From an uncultured Campylobacter sp. (GTDB taxonomy: Bacteria; Campylobacterota; Campylobacteria; Campylobacterales; Campylobacteraceae): a DNA stretch of 40,486 nt. Positions 32,229 to 39,307 of the stretch are shown here, piece by piece. The position numbers and the translations under genes were made by a program. The stretch spans positions 1-40,486 of the forward strand of contig NZ_CALHII010000149.1 in assembly GCF_938030815.1 (NCBI RefSeq). The letters are read 5' to 3'. Every line of letters begins with the position of its first letter. The first letter of the stretch is position 1. Below the pieces are notes generated by a model. That model searched no databases, was not told the DNA's origin, and was given only the letters and a program-made list of their open reading frames with translations.

Positions 32229-32642
32229 TTAGCAAATTTCTCTTTTTGCAAAGAAAAATGCGATCTCGGTTTTTGCGTTTTCTAGGCTGTCGCTGCCGTG
32301 AACGGCATTAGCATCGATGCTGTCCGCAAAGTCTGCTCTGATCGTGCCTTTATCGGCTTTTTTCGGATCGGTAGCGCCCATTAGCGCGCGATTTTTAGCT
32401 ACGGCATCATCGCCTTCTAGCACCATTACGACCACCGGGCCGCTAGTCATAAACTCAATCAGATCCTTATAAAAAGGGCGATCCTTGTGAATTTCATAAA
32501 ATTTACCCGCATCTTCGGCGCTTAGACATAATTTTTTAGCCGCTGCGATTCTTAGTCCGTGGCTTTCGAAACGATCGATAATTTTACCGATAACGCCCTT
32601 TTTAACGGCATCAGGCTTAATAATAGAAAGCGTTTGCTGCAT
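32229..32642 (-). CDS. ndk: Nucleoside diphosphate kinase
   Basis: Ndk balances nucleoside triphosphate pools by moving phosphate from ATP through a phospho-histidine. It has 137 residues, normal length. It opens MQQTLSIIKPDAVKKGVIG; the catalytic His is in DANAVHGSDSLENA, and RALMGATDPKKADKGTIR is the nucleotide loop. The gene lies nine bases before the yceD-like gene and downstream of fdxA, the C. jejuni order. Confidence 0.97.
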   Translation of the reverse strand: MQQTLSIIKPDAVKKGVIGKIIDRFESHGLRIAAAKKLCLSAEDAGKFYEIHKDRPFYKDLIEFMTSGPVVVMVLEGDDAVAKNRALMGATDPKKADKGTIRADFADSIDANAVHGSDSLENAKTEIAFFFAKREIC

Positions 32643-32749
32643 ATAATCTCCTTAAAGTGAAAGGCGGATTGTATCGAAAAATAGGTTAAAATTTATTTAA
32701 GGATTGAATGAATTAAAATTCCGCGCATTTGATCGCGGAATTTTATCTG

Positions 32750-33034
32750 CTAAGCAAATACCGGGGTATCTCCGCTGCGCAGATCCGCACCTATACTATC
32801 CCTGCTAGGTTGACCCGCTACGATGTCGCTCCAGACGATACAGCCGTCGGTCGGACAGGCGCTAGCGCAAGCCGGCTCGTCGTTGTAGCCCACGCACTCG
32901 ACGCATTTATCGGCATATACGTAGTAGCTATCCTCACCGCTTGGGTTATCGCTATCGTCCACGATCGCATTTACCGGACACTCGTCGATGCATGAGCCGC
33001 AGCTAATGCAAATATCGGTAATTTTTACAGCCAT
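32750..33034 (-). CDS. fdxA: 2[4Fe-4S] ferredoxin, divergent from ahpC
   Basis: This 94-residue electron carrier has two clusters: ICISCGSCIDECP and CVECVGYNDEPACASACP. The insert in the second motif and the C-terminal extension mark an Allochromatium-type ferredoxin distinct from the one at 22106. It is divergent from ahpC across 180 bases. In C. jejuni the equivalent fdxA is reported as iron-induced and linked to aerotolerance. A good AGGAG site precedes the ATG. Confidence 0.92.
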   Translation of the reverse strand: MAVKITDICISCGSCIDECPVNAIVDDSDNPSGEDSYYVYADKCVECVGYNDEPACASACPTDGCIVWSDIVAGQPSRDSIGADLRSGDTPVFA

Positions 33035-33098
33035 TTTTTCTCCTTTATCAAAAAATGAAGCGCGATGATAACATACTAAATTTAAAAAATGATAAAAG

Positions 33099-33179
33099 TA
33101 ATATTATTGGATAAATAAAATTTATTATATAAAAATTTTCATCAAATTTCAGCAAATCTAAAGTTTTAAAATGTATAAT
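33099..33179 (+). promoter_or_regulatory. Divergent fdxA/ahpC control region with AT palindromes and a -10 box
   Basis: TATAAT at 33174-33179 sits 35 bases before ahpC. Further upstream are TAATATTATT (33099-33108) and the odd-centre palindrome AATAAAATTTATT (33114-33126). Both are AT-only dyads in the style of Campylobacter Fur/PerR sites, though neither matches those consensus boxes exactly. The first shares its 10-mer with the promoter of the flavoprotein gene at 5183-5192. Confidence 0.5.
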
Positions 33180-33214
33180 CGCCATCATAAATTTTATTAA
33201 CAAGGAGAAATAAC

Positions 33215-33811
33215 ATGGTAGTAACCAATAAAGCTGTAGATTTTACGGCAAGCGCTGTTTTAGGCAGCAACGAGATAGTTGAGGATTTCAACCTCTATAA
33301 AAATATCGGCGAAAAAGGCGCGGTCGTATTCTTTTATCCAAAAGATTTTACCTTCGTCTGCCCGAGCGAGATCATCGCATTCGATCACAGATATCAAGAT
33401 TTCAAATCCAAGGGTATCGAAGTTATCGGCGTTAGCTGCGATAGCGAGTTCACCCATCTTGCGTGGAAAAATACTCCGGTAAACGCAGGCGGCATCGGCA
33501 AAGTGCAGTTCCCGCTAGTTTCGGATATCACAAAAGATATCGCACGCAGCTTCGACGTGCTGTTCGGCAACGCCGTAGCGCTTCGCGGCAGCTTCCTGCT
33601 TGACAAAGACGGCACCGTCCGCCACGCCGTCATCAACGACCTACCGCTTGGTCGCAATATCGACGAGATGCTAAGAATGGTCGATACGATGCTATTTACA
33701 AACGAGCACGGCGAGGTTTGCCCTGCAGGCTGGCACAAAGGCGACGCAGGGATGAAAGCAGATCCTAAGGGCGTCGCAGAGTATCTAGACAAAAACGCAA
33801 GCAAACTATAA
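33215..33811 (+). CDS. ahpC: Typical 2-Cys peroxiredoxin
   Basis: This 198-residue cytoplasmic peroxidase reduces H2O2, organic peroxides and peroxynitrite. The peroxidatic Cys is in FYPKDFTFVCPSE near residue 49, and the resolving Cys is in GEVCPAGWHKG near residue 170. The GGIGKVQFPLV loop (GGxG) is the motif of over-oxidation-sensitive enzymes, but the YF tail that completes that type is absent. AAGGAG precedes the ATG. It is divergent from fdxA, and CosR and PerR control it in C. jejuni. Confidence 0.95.
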   Translation: MVVTNKAVDFTASAVLGSNEIVEDFNLYKNIGEKGAVVFFYPKDFTFVCPSEIIAFDHRYQDFKSKGIEVIGVSCDSEFTHLAWKNTPVNAGGIGKVQFPLVSDITKDIARSFDVLFGNAVALRGSFLLDKDGTVRHAVINDLPLGRNIDEMLRMVDTMLFTNEHGEVCPAGWHKGDAGMKADPKGVAEYLDKNASKL

Positions 33812-33940
33812 GTTGTAAAATTCTTCGCGCGGGCGTACGAATTCTAACCGCGTAAGGTTTAAATTTAGCCTTGCGCGGGCTATTAAAGCTCGCAAAGCTT
33901 TCTAAATTCCGCTGCCAAAATTTTAAGTCGCGGCGGCGGA

Positions 33941-33999
33941 ATTCCAAAAATTCCAAAAATTCCAAAAATTCCAAAAATTCCAAAAATTCCAAAAATTCC
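33941..33999. repeat. 9-bp tandem repeat (VNTR)
   Basis: ATTCCAAAA is repeated six times without a mismatch from 33941 to 33994, followed by a partial unit. On the minus strand it would read Glu-Phe-Leu three by three, but that frame has no other gene-like traits. It lies in the 334-base spacer between ahpC and the M16 peptidase gene, 147 bases before the latter's ATG. Perfect copies suggest recent slippage. The spacer otherwise holds a hairpin near 33852-33878 (AAGG / CCTT with GCG flanks) and no gene. Confidence 0.9.
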
Positions 34000-34145
34000 G
34001 TTTCTTGAAAATCTGCAAGTAAAATTTCAAAACCGCAAGTAAAATCCCAAATCCTTGGTAAAATTTCACCCATAACAAAGCTCGCAAAATCATACTTTAA
34101 ACTAGCTTTTGTTACAATCGCAAGTTTTTAAATCCAAGGACAATT

Positions 34146-36887
34146 ATGAAAAAGCTTATATTTTTTATCTCCGCCCTGCTTTGCTCTTTGAGCCTTTACT
34201 CCGCAGATACCAACCCGGACGCGCCACTTAAGCTCGATCCTAGTGTAGTGCACGGCAAGCTGGCAAATGGCGTGAAATTTTATATCCTCAAAAACGACGT
34301 GCCAAAAAATAGCGCGCTTTTTTACCTCAACGTAGCCGCAGGTAGTGTTGATGAAAATGACGACGAGCAGGGCTTAGCGCACTTCGTTGAACACATGGCG
34401 TTCAATGGCAGCGAACATTTTGATAAAAATGAACTAGTCCACACTTTGCAGCGCCTAGGGGTGAAATTCGGCGCCGATCTCAATGCACAGACTGGCTTTG
34501 AAAACACCACATACAACATCCAAGCCCAAGTGAGCGACGAGACGCTAAAGGACGTATTTTTGGTACTGCGCGATTATGCAGGCGGCGTAAAATTTGACGA
34601 GAACGAAACGCAAAAGGAAAAGGGCGTCATATTAGAAGAAGCAAAAAAAGGCTTTGAGAGGCGCTTTTACGAAAAGCGCGCTACATATTTATACCCTAAT
34701 TCCATATTTTCAAGACGCTTTCCGATCGGACAAAATGAAATCATCAAAGGCGCCACTGGCGAGCAACTAAAAAAATTCTATGCGCGTAACTACCTTCCTA
34801 GCGCCATTAGCATCATAGTCGTAGGCGACGTAAACATTGAGCAGATTAAAAACCTAATCAAGCAAAATTTTAGCTCTCTTTCTGAGCACGGCGAAAAAAT
34901 CCCGCGCGATCTTAGCCTACGCCCATTTGAAGGCGGGCTAGCAAGCACCGTAGAGCCCGAGCTCGGCGCTAATGTCGCTAGCGTGCTTTACGCAGGCAAA
35001 TATGAGCCGTTAAGAAGCTACGGTGCGCTTAAAAATGAGTGGCTGCAAGCCTACGTATCGAGGCTGATGGAGCTTGGATACGACGCGATGAATGTGAATG
35101 CCAAAATTCCGCTTAAAGCCTATTTCGGCTCGGACGATCTGTTTAAAAACCGCAGACTATACAGCATAAGCGCAAATATTTTTAATTTCGACGCCAACGC
35201 CACGCTAAGTAGTCTTTTTAGCGCGATCAAAGGGGTACGCGAACACGGATTTAACAATGACGATTTTGATAGCGTTAAGACGGAATTTAAACATCAAGTG
35301 CAAGCCGATCTGCTTAAAAACGATACGCAAAGTGCGCAAATAGAGGCACTACTTGATTTCGTACAAAACGGCAATGTAAAGCTTAGTAAGCAAGACGAGC
35401 ACGATCTAAGCCTCAAGGCGTTAGAAGAAATAACGCTAGCGGATGTTAATAAATTTTTCTCTCAGATAACGGATGGAGCGAGATTTACGGAGATTATCTC
35501 AGCAAAGGATTTGGGCATTAGCCAAAAAGATGCGGAGTTGCTCTACGAAAAAGCAGTGCCGTTTAATTTCGCTGCTTCGAAGCTTGCTTCCAAGCAGCTT
35601 GCGGGAGCAGATTTAAAAGAGACGGAATTTAAAGCACAAAAAGGCGCTAGCGGCACTGAAATTTTGGAATTTAAAAACGGCGCGAAGGTAATTTTAAAGC
35701 CTCTTAAAAGCGAGAAAAATAAAATCGCCCTCGCAGCCGTTAAAAAAGGCGGCTACGCACATTTTGGCAAGGCTCGTGGTGAAATTCTAACCGCGCTGCT
35801 AAACTCGGGCACCATAGGCGAGCTAAACGAATACGAGGCGGGACGCTTGACCTCAAAATTTGATTATAAGCTAAGATTTAGGATGGATGACGCAGACTGC
35901 GGTTTTAGAGGCGCAGGAGCGGATCTGGAGGCGATGACACACGAGCTTTACGCAAGATTTAGCGAGCCGCTAATTCATGCAAGCTCGCTTACAAAATACA
36001 AAACCGACGCGCTTTCGGCGATTACGCTGCGCGACGAGACGGCGGAATTTAAATTCGGCGAGCAAATTTTAAAATCGCTATATTCGGGAGATACGGCTCG
36101 CAAACAGCCGCTTAGCGTAGATGACGTAAAGAGCGCAAATCTTGCCGATTTACAGCGCGATGCGGATGAAATTTTTTCAGGTGCTGGAAATTTTATCTTT
36201 GTACTTAGCGGCGATTTCGAGCCTGCGCGCGCGAAACAAATTCTAGCCAAATATATCGGCAATCTAAAGTCCGGCACAAGCAGCGCTACACCTAAAACTC
36301 TGATGCTAAATACTTCTAGCGGAGAGATTGTGCAAGATTACGGCGATAGTGATAAAAGCGAAGTTCGGATGATTTTTTCAAACTATGAGCTGCAAAATTT
36401 CGACTTTGCAGACACTTATAAATTTCAAGCGTTAAAAAGCGTGCTAAGCAATCGTATCGTCGAGCAGATCCGCGAGGCGCGCGGACAAATTTACTCAGCG
36501 ATGGTGCATAGCGCCTATGTGCGTGAGCCACAAATCGCAGCGAGCTTGAACGTATCGTTTTCTACCGAGCCGAAAGATGCCCGTGCCGTTGCAGCAAGCG
36601 TGAGTGAAATTTTAAAACAGATCGAAAGCTCCGGCGCAAAAGATAGCGAGCTGGCAAATTTTAAAAAAGCTCAAATTCTATCGACCAAAAGAGCTGCACA
36701 GACGAATGATTTTTGGCTTGCTAATATCACTGCGCACGAGCTTTACGGCCATCCGCTCTATGACGAAAAAAGCTACGCAGCAAGCATAAATGCGGTAAAA
36801 AGCGCGGATGTGCAGGAAGCGGCGCAAATGCTAAGCGATAGGCTATTTACAGCGATTTTGAATCCAAAAAGCTCCGAGAAACGCTAA
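34146..36887 (+). CDS. Secreted M16-family zinc peptidase (PqqL-like)
   Basis: This 913-residue periplasmic metallopeptidase has a signal peptide (KKLIFFISALLCSLSLYS) followed by two M16 halves. The inverted zinc motif HxxEH is in GLAHFVEHMAFNG, and the third ligand Glu is probably in VILEEAKKGF. The second half (from about residue 500) has the Arg/Tyr pattern RIVEQIREARGQIYSAM that shapes the closed chamber. PqqL and FusC are the best-studied relatives and degrade imported proteins or peptides in the periplasm of Proteobacteria. The next gene overlaps its stop by one base and encodes an SbmA/BacA-like peptide importer, so peptide processing and uptake may be linked. A TACAAT at 34113-34118 may be its -10. 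Confidence 0.88.
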   Translation: MKKLIFFISALLCSLSLYSADTNPDAPLKLDPSVVHGKLANGVKFYILKNDVPKNSALFYLNVAAGSVDENDDEQGLAHFVEHMAFNGSEHFDKNELVHTLQRLGVKFGADLNAQTGFENTTYNIQAQVSDETLKDVFLVLRDYAGGVKFDENETQKEKGVILEEAKKGFERRFYEKRATYLYPNSIFSRRFPIGQNEIIKGATGEQLKKFYARNYLPSAISIIVVGDVNIEQIKNLIKQNFSSLSEHGEKIPRDLSLRPFEGGLASTVEPELGANVASVLYAGKYEPLRSYGALKNEWLQAYVSRLMELGYDAMNVNAKIPLKAYFGSDDLFKNRRLYSISANIFNFDANATLSSLFSAIKGVREHGFNNDDFDSVKTEFKHQVQADLLKNDTQSAQIEALLDFVQNGNVKLSKQDEHDLSLKALEEITLADVNKFFSQITDGARFTEIISAKDLGISQKDAELLYEKAVPFNFAASKLASKQLAGADLKETEFKAQKGASGTEILEFKNGAKVILKPLKSEKNKIALAAVKKGGYAHFGKARGEILTALLNSGTIGELNEYEAGRLTSKFDYKLRFRMDDADCGFRGAGADLEAMTHELYARFSEPLIHASSLTKYKTDALSAITLRDETAEFKFGEQILKSLYSGDTARKQPLSVDDVKSANLADLQRDADEIFSGAGNFIFVLSGDFEPARAKQILAKYIGNLKSGTSSATPKTLMLNTSSGEIVQDYGDSDKSEVRMIFSNYELQNFDFADTYKFQALKSVLSNRIVEQIREARGQIYSAMVHSAYVREPQIAASLNVSFSTEPKDARAVAASVSEILKQIESSGAKDSELANFKKAQILSTKRAAQTNDFWLANITAHELYGHPLYDEKSYAASINAVKSADVQEAAQMLSDRLFTAILNPKSSEKR

Positions 36888-37855
36888 TGTTCGTTTCATT
36901 TTTTAAAAGCAAAAAATGGGCGCTTTTAGCATATACAGGACTAGTATTTTTGATCGCGATTAATTGGTATCAAACTACGCTGAGCGTGCGTTTCAACGAA
37001 TGGTATCGCGTATTTTATGATTTATGTCAAAACGTAGATCGTCATACGTTAAACGATTTTTATACGCAGATGAGGGTCTTTTTATGGATAGCGATGCCTG
37101 CCGTAGCGGCGGCGATTTCGGAGCGATACGTGGCGCGAATTTGGGCATTTAAATGGCGAGAGGCGATGACCTTTTCCTATTTTTCATACTGGAAAAAGGT
37201 AAGTAAAGATATCGAAGGAAGCTCGCAGCGTATCCAAGAAGACATCTACCGCTTCTCAAAAATCATCGAAGATATCGGCACGCGCGTACTTTCGGCGGCG
37301 ATGACTCTTTTTGCATTTATTCCCGTTTTGTGGAGCCTTAGCGAGAAAGTACCTTTTGAGGCGCTCAAAAAAATTCCCGGCTCTCTCGTATGGATCGCAC
37401 TTGCAGTAAGCATCGGCGGACTGATAATTTCTTGGCTAGTAGGTTGGTTTCTGCCTAGGCTTGAATACAACAATCAAAAGGCGGAAGCTGCATTTCGCAA
37501 AGAGCTGGTTTATGCCGAGGAGAATAAGGCGGAATATGCGAGCGAAGAGACTACAAAGACGCTATTTGGCAAACTAAAGCACAACTATTACAGGCTATTT
37601 TTGCACTACTGCTACTTTGATTTATGGCTAAATTCTTTCTCGCAAATCCTAGTCATCGTGCCCTATCTCATAATGGGACCAGGACTTTTTACCAAGGCAA
37701 TTACGCTTGGAGTGATGATTCAAGTAGGCAATGCTTTTAGCCAAGTACGTGGCAGCTTTAGCGTTTTTATCGATAACTGGACGACGATCACGGAGCTTCG
37801 CTCAATCCATATGCGACTTAAAGAATTCGAAAAAAATATCGATTACAAGGGCTAG
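36887..37855 (+). CDS. SbmA/BacA-like peptide transporter
   Basis: This 322-residue inner-membrane protein has about six to seven TM segments and belongs to the SbmA_BacA family, proton-driven importers of peptides and some antibiotics. Family-like blocks are INWYQTTLSVRFNEWYRVFY near the N-terminus, WAFKWREAMT, SQRIQEDIYRFSKIIEDIG and FSQVRGSFSVFIDNWTTITE near the C-terminus. It lacks the ABC ATPase domain present in the related ABCD/YddA group. ATG 36887 shares a base with the peptidase stop, so the two are translationally coupled. It is shorter than E. coli SbmA (406) but covers the conserved core. Confidence 0.85.
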   Translation: MFVSFFKSKKWALLAYTGLVFLIAINWYQTTLSVRFNEWYRVFYDLCQNVDRHTLNDFYTQMRVFLWIAMPAVAAAISERYVARIWAFKWREAMTFSYFSYWKKVSKDIEGSSQRIQEDIYRFSKIIEDIGTRVLSAAMTLFAFIPVLWSLSEKVPFEALKKIPGSLVWIALAVSIGGLIISWLVGWFLPRLEYNNQKAEAAFRKELVYAEENKAEYASEETTKTLFGKLKHNYYRLFLHYCYFDLWLNSFSQILVIVPYLIMGPGLFTKAITLGVMIQVGNAFSQVRGSFSVFIDNWTTITELRSIHMRLKEFEKNIDYKG

Positions 37856-37873
37856 ATAAAATTTCGCCCGCAC

Positions 37874-37932
37874 CTTGCGGCTCTAGATTTCGCTTTCTAA
37901 ATTTAAAGCGAAATCCCGGACCGCAAGCTTTT
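37874..37932. terminator. Strong two-part terminator between convergent operons
   Basis: An outer CTTGCGG / CCGCAAG stem encloses a perfect 11-bp inner stem GATTTCGCTTT / AAAGCGAAATC with an eight-base loop (37886-37915). CTTTT follows on the plus strand. It lies between the SbmA-like gene and the minus-strand cytochrome bd operon and may serve both directions. Confidence 0.75.
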
Positions 37933-37947
37933 AAAATTTCTACCCTT

Positions 37948-38052
37948 TTACTGCTCGCTTTTTTCGTGATGAGTAATGTTTAGCTTTATAAATTTATAGC
38001 TTCCTACGAGCAAGATCATCCAAATCGCGATGAAAACTAAAGATTTGATCAT
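37948..38052 (-). CDS. 34-residue single-TM peptide downstream of cydB (CydX-like candidate)
   Basis: ATG at 38050-38052 opens MIKSLVFIAIWMILLVGSYK, one hydrophobic helix of about 17 residues, then a short polar tail (HHEKSEQ) to TAA at 37948-37950. AAGGATT precedes the ATG. It lies 148 bases after cydB on the same strand. In many bacteria a 30-50 residue one-helix subunit (CydX, or CydH/CydS) stabilises cytochrome bd and is encoded right after cydB. Size, topology and place fit; I see no sequence match to E. coli CydX. It is too short for usual ORF cut-offs. Confidence 0.6.
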   Translation of the reverse strand: MIKSLVFIAIWMILLVGSYKFIKLNITHHEKSEQ

Positions 38053-38199
38053 TTTTAATCCTTAAAATTTTTATAATGCGGTGCGCAAAAAGCGCCGCCG
38101 GTATGAAATTTAACTAAGCGCAAAAGCGCGCAGTGCCGTGCACAAAAGCACAGCCTCGCCGCCACACGGCGCGCGGAAACCATGCTGGAGCTGACGCGC
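38053..38199. repeat. Hairpin-rich spacer between cydB and the small membrane peptide
   Basis: On the plus strand four stems occur in a row: GCGG-T-GCGC / GCGCCGC around A5 near 38078-38098, GCGC-AAAA-GCGC near 38118-38129, GTGC / GCAC around ACAAAA, and GCCG / CGGC with a five-base loop. Three of them share A-rich loops. They may attenuate or stabilise the cyd transcript before the small gene. The role is inference. Confidence 0.5.
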
Positions 38200-39306
38200 C
38201 TAATAATGCTCGTTTGAAAGCCCCTCTTTATCGAGCTTTTTAGCATCCATCGCGCGCCAAACGTAGCTGATATAACCCAGCACGAAAGGAACTAGAAACG
38301 ACACGTAAAACATCGTCTTAAGCGTATAGAGGCTCGAGCTTGCGTTGCTTATCGAAAGCGAGCTTTGCAGGTCGAAATTTGACGGATAAAACGCCGTGTT
38401 GTTTAGACCCAGGATCAAAAATACGCTCGTTACCGCGCATATGACGCCCACGCCGTAGAAAAATACTCCGCGTACGCTGCTTGTAAATGCGCCTTTGAAT
38501 ATCCCCACCAGCACCAGCACTACGCCCAGTAGCAGCAAGATTAGCGCAACAGGCAGGCTTAGGTAGTTATGCAGATACTTAAAGCTCTCAAGGCTTACGA
38601 CGCCGCCCGCGCCGACTGCATAGCCCTGTTTTAGCAAAACCCACGCCAAAAACGCGATGAAAAATATCAAAAAAGCGCTAGCGTTAAATTTAAGCGAAGC
38701 TTTGAGCTTAGCGATCATTTCGGGCTCGGCGATATTGTTCATCAAATATAAGCTCGCTCCCGTCCTAGCGCAGAAAAATAGCGCAACTCCCAAGATGTAA
38801 TTAAACGGATTTGCTAGCGCCTCAAGTCCGCGAGCGGGGTTTTTCCACTGTACGAAATTATTCTGCTCTAGCGCGAATTCACTGCCGCTAAAAAGCGTCG
38901 AGACGATGATGCCAAGCAGGATCGTGCCCAGCGAGCCGTTTATGAAAAGAAAGGCTTCATAAGTTTTAGCGCCCAAGAAATTATCGGGCTTTTTTCTGTA
39001 TTCGTAAGCGACGGCTTGGATTATGAAGCAAAAAAGCAGAGCCATCCACGCCCAATACGCCCCGCCGAAGCTGGTCGCATAAAATAGCGGAAACGCCGCA
39101 AAGCACGCTCCGCCGAACATAACGAGCGTAGTAAATGTAAGCTCCCATTTCTTGCCGATGGAATTTATTATAAAATCCTTCTCGGTCTCATTTTTCGCCA
39201 GCGTAAAAAGCAGCGTCTGACCGCCCTGCACGAAGAGCATAAAAACTAAAATTCCGCCCAGAAGCGAAACCACGCACCACCAATAAATTTGAAAAATTTC
39301 GTGCAT
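38200..39306 (-). CDS. cydB: Cytochrome bd oxidase subunit II
   Basis: CydB is the second large membrane subunit of the quinol oxidase that reduces oxygen to water at low oxygen tension. It has 368 residues and about nine TM segments. FQIYWWCVVSLLGGILVFML at the N-terminus, QGGQTLLFTLAKNETEKDF and LVPFVLGYISYVWRAMDAKK at the C-terminus match the family. It starts one base after cydA stops. The long first loop lacks the E. coli-like extension. It is followed by a hairpin-rich spacer and a one-helix peptide gene. Confidence 0.94.
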   Translation of the reverse strand: MHEIFQIYWWCVVSLLGGILVFMLFVQGGQTLLFTLAKNETEKDFIINSIGKKWELTFTTLVMFGGACFAAFPLFYATSFGGAYWAWMALLFCFIIQAVAYEYRKKPDNFLGAKTYEAFLFINGSLGTILLGIIVSTLFSGSEFALEQNNFVQWKNPARGLEALANPFNYILGVALFFCARTGASLYLMNNIAEPEMIAKLKASLKFNASAFLIFFIAFLAWVLLKQGYAVGAGGVVSLESFKYLHNYLSLPVALILLLLGVVLVLVGIFKGAFTSSVRGVFFYGVGVICAVTSVFLILGLNNTAFYPSNFDLQSSLSISNASSSLYTLKTMFYVSFLVPFVLGYISYVWRAMDAKKLDKEGLSNEHY

Positions 39307-39307
39307 C

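Noticed and set aside
32729..32995. Plus-strand 88-codon frame opposite fdxA
   Set aside because: It is the complement of the clear two-cluster ferredoxin gene.
33765..34073. Minus-strand frame with repeating Glu-Phe-Leu
   Set aside because: The repeats are only the translation of the 9-bp VNTR, and the frame overlaps the end of ahpC without a ribosome site.
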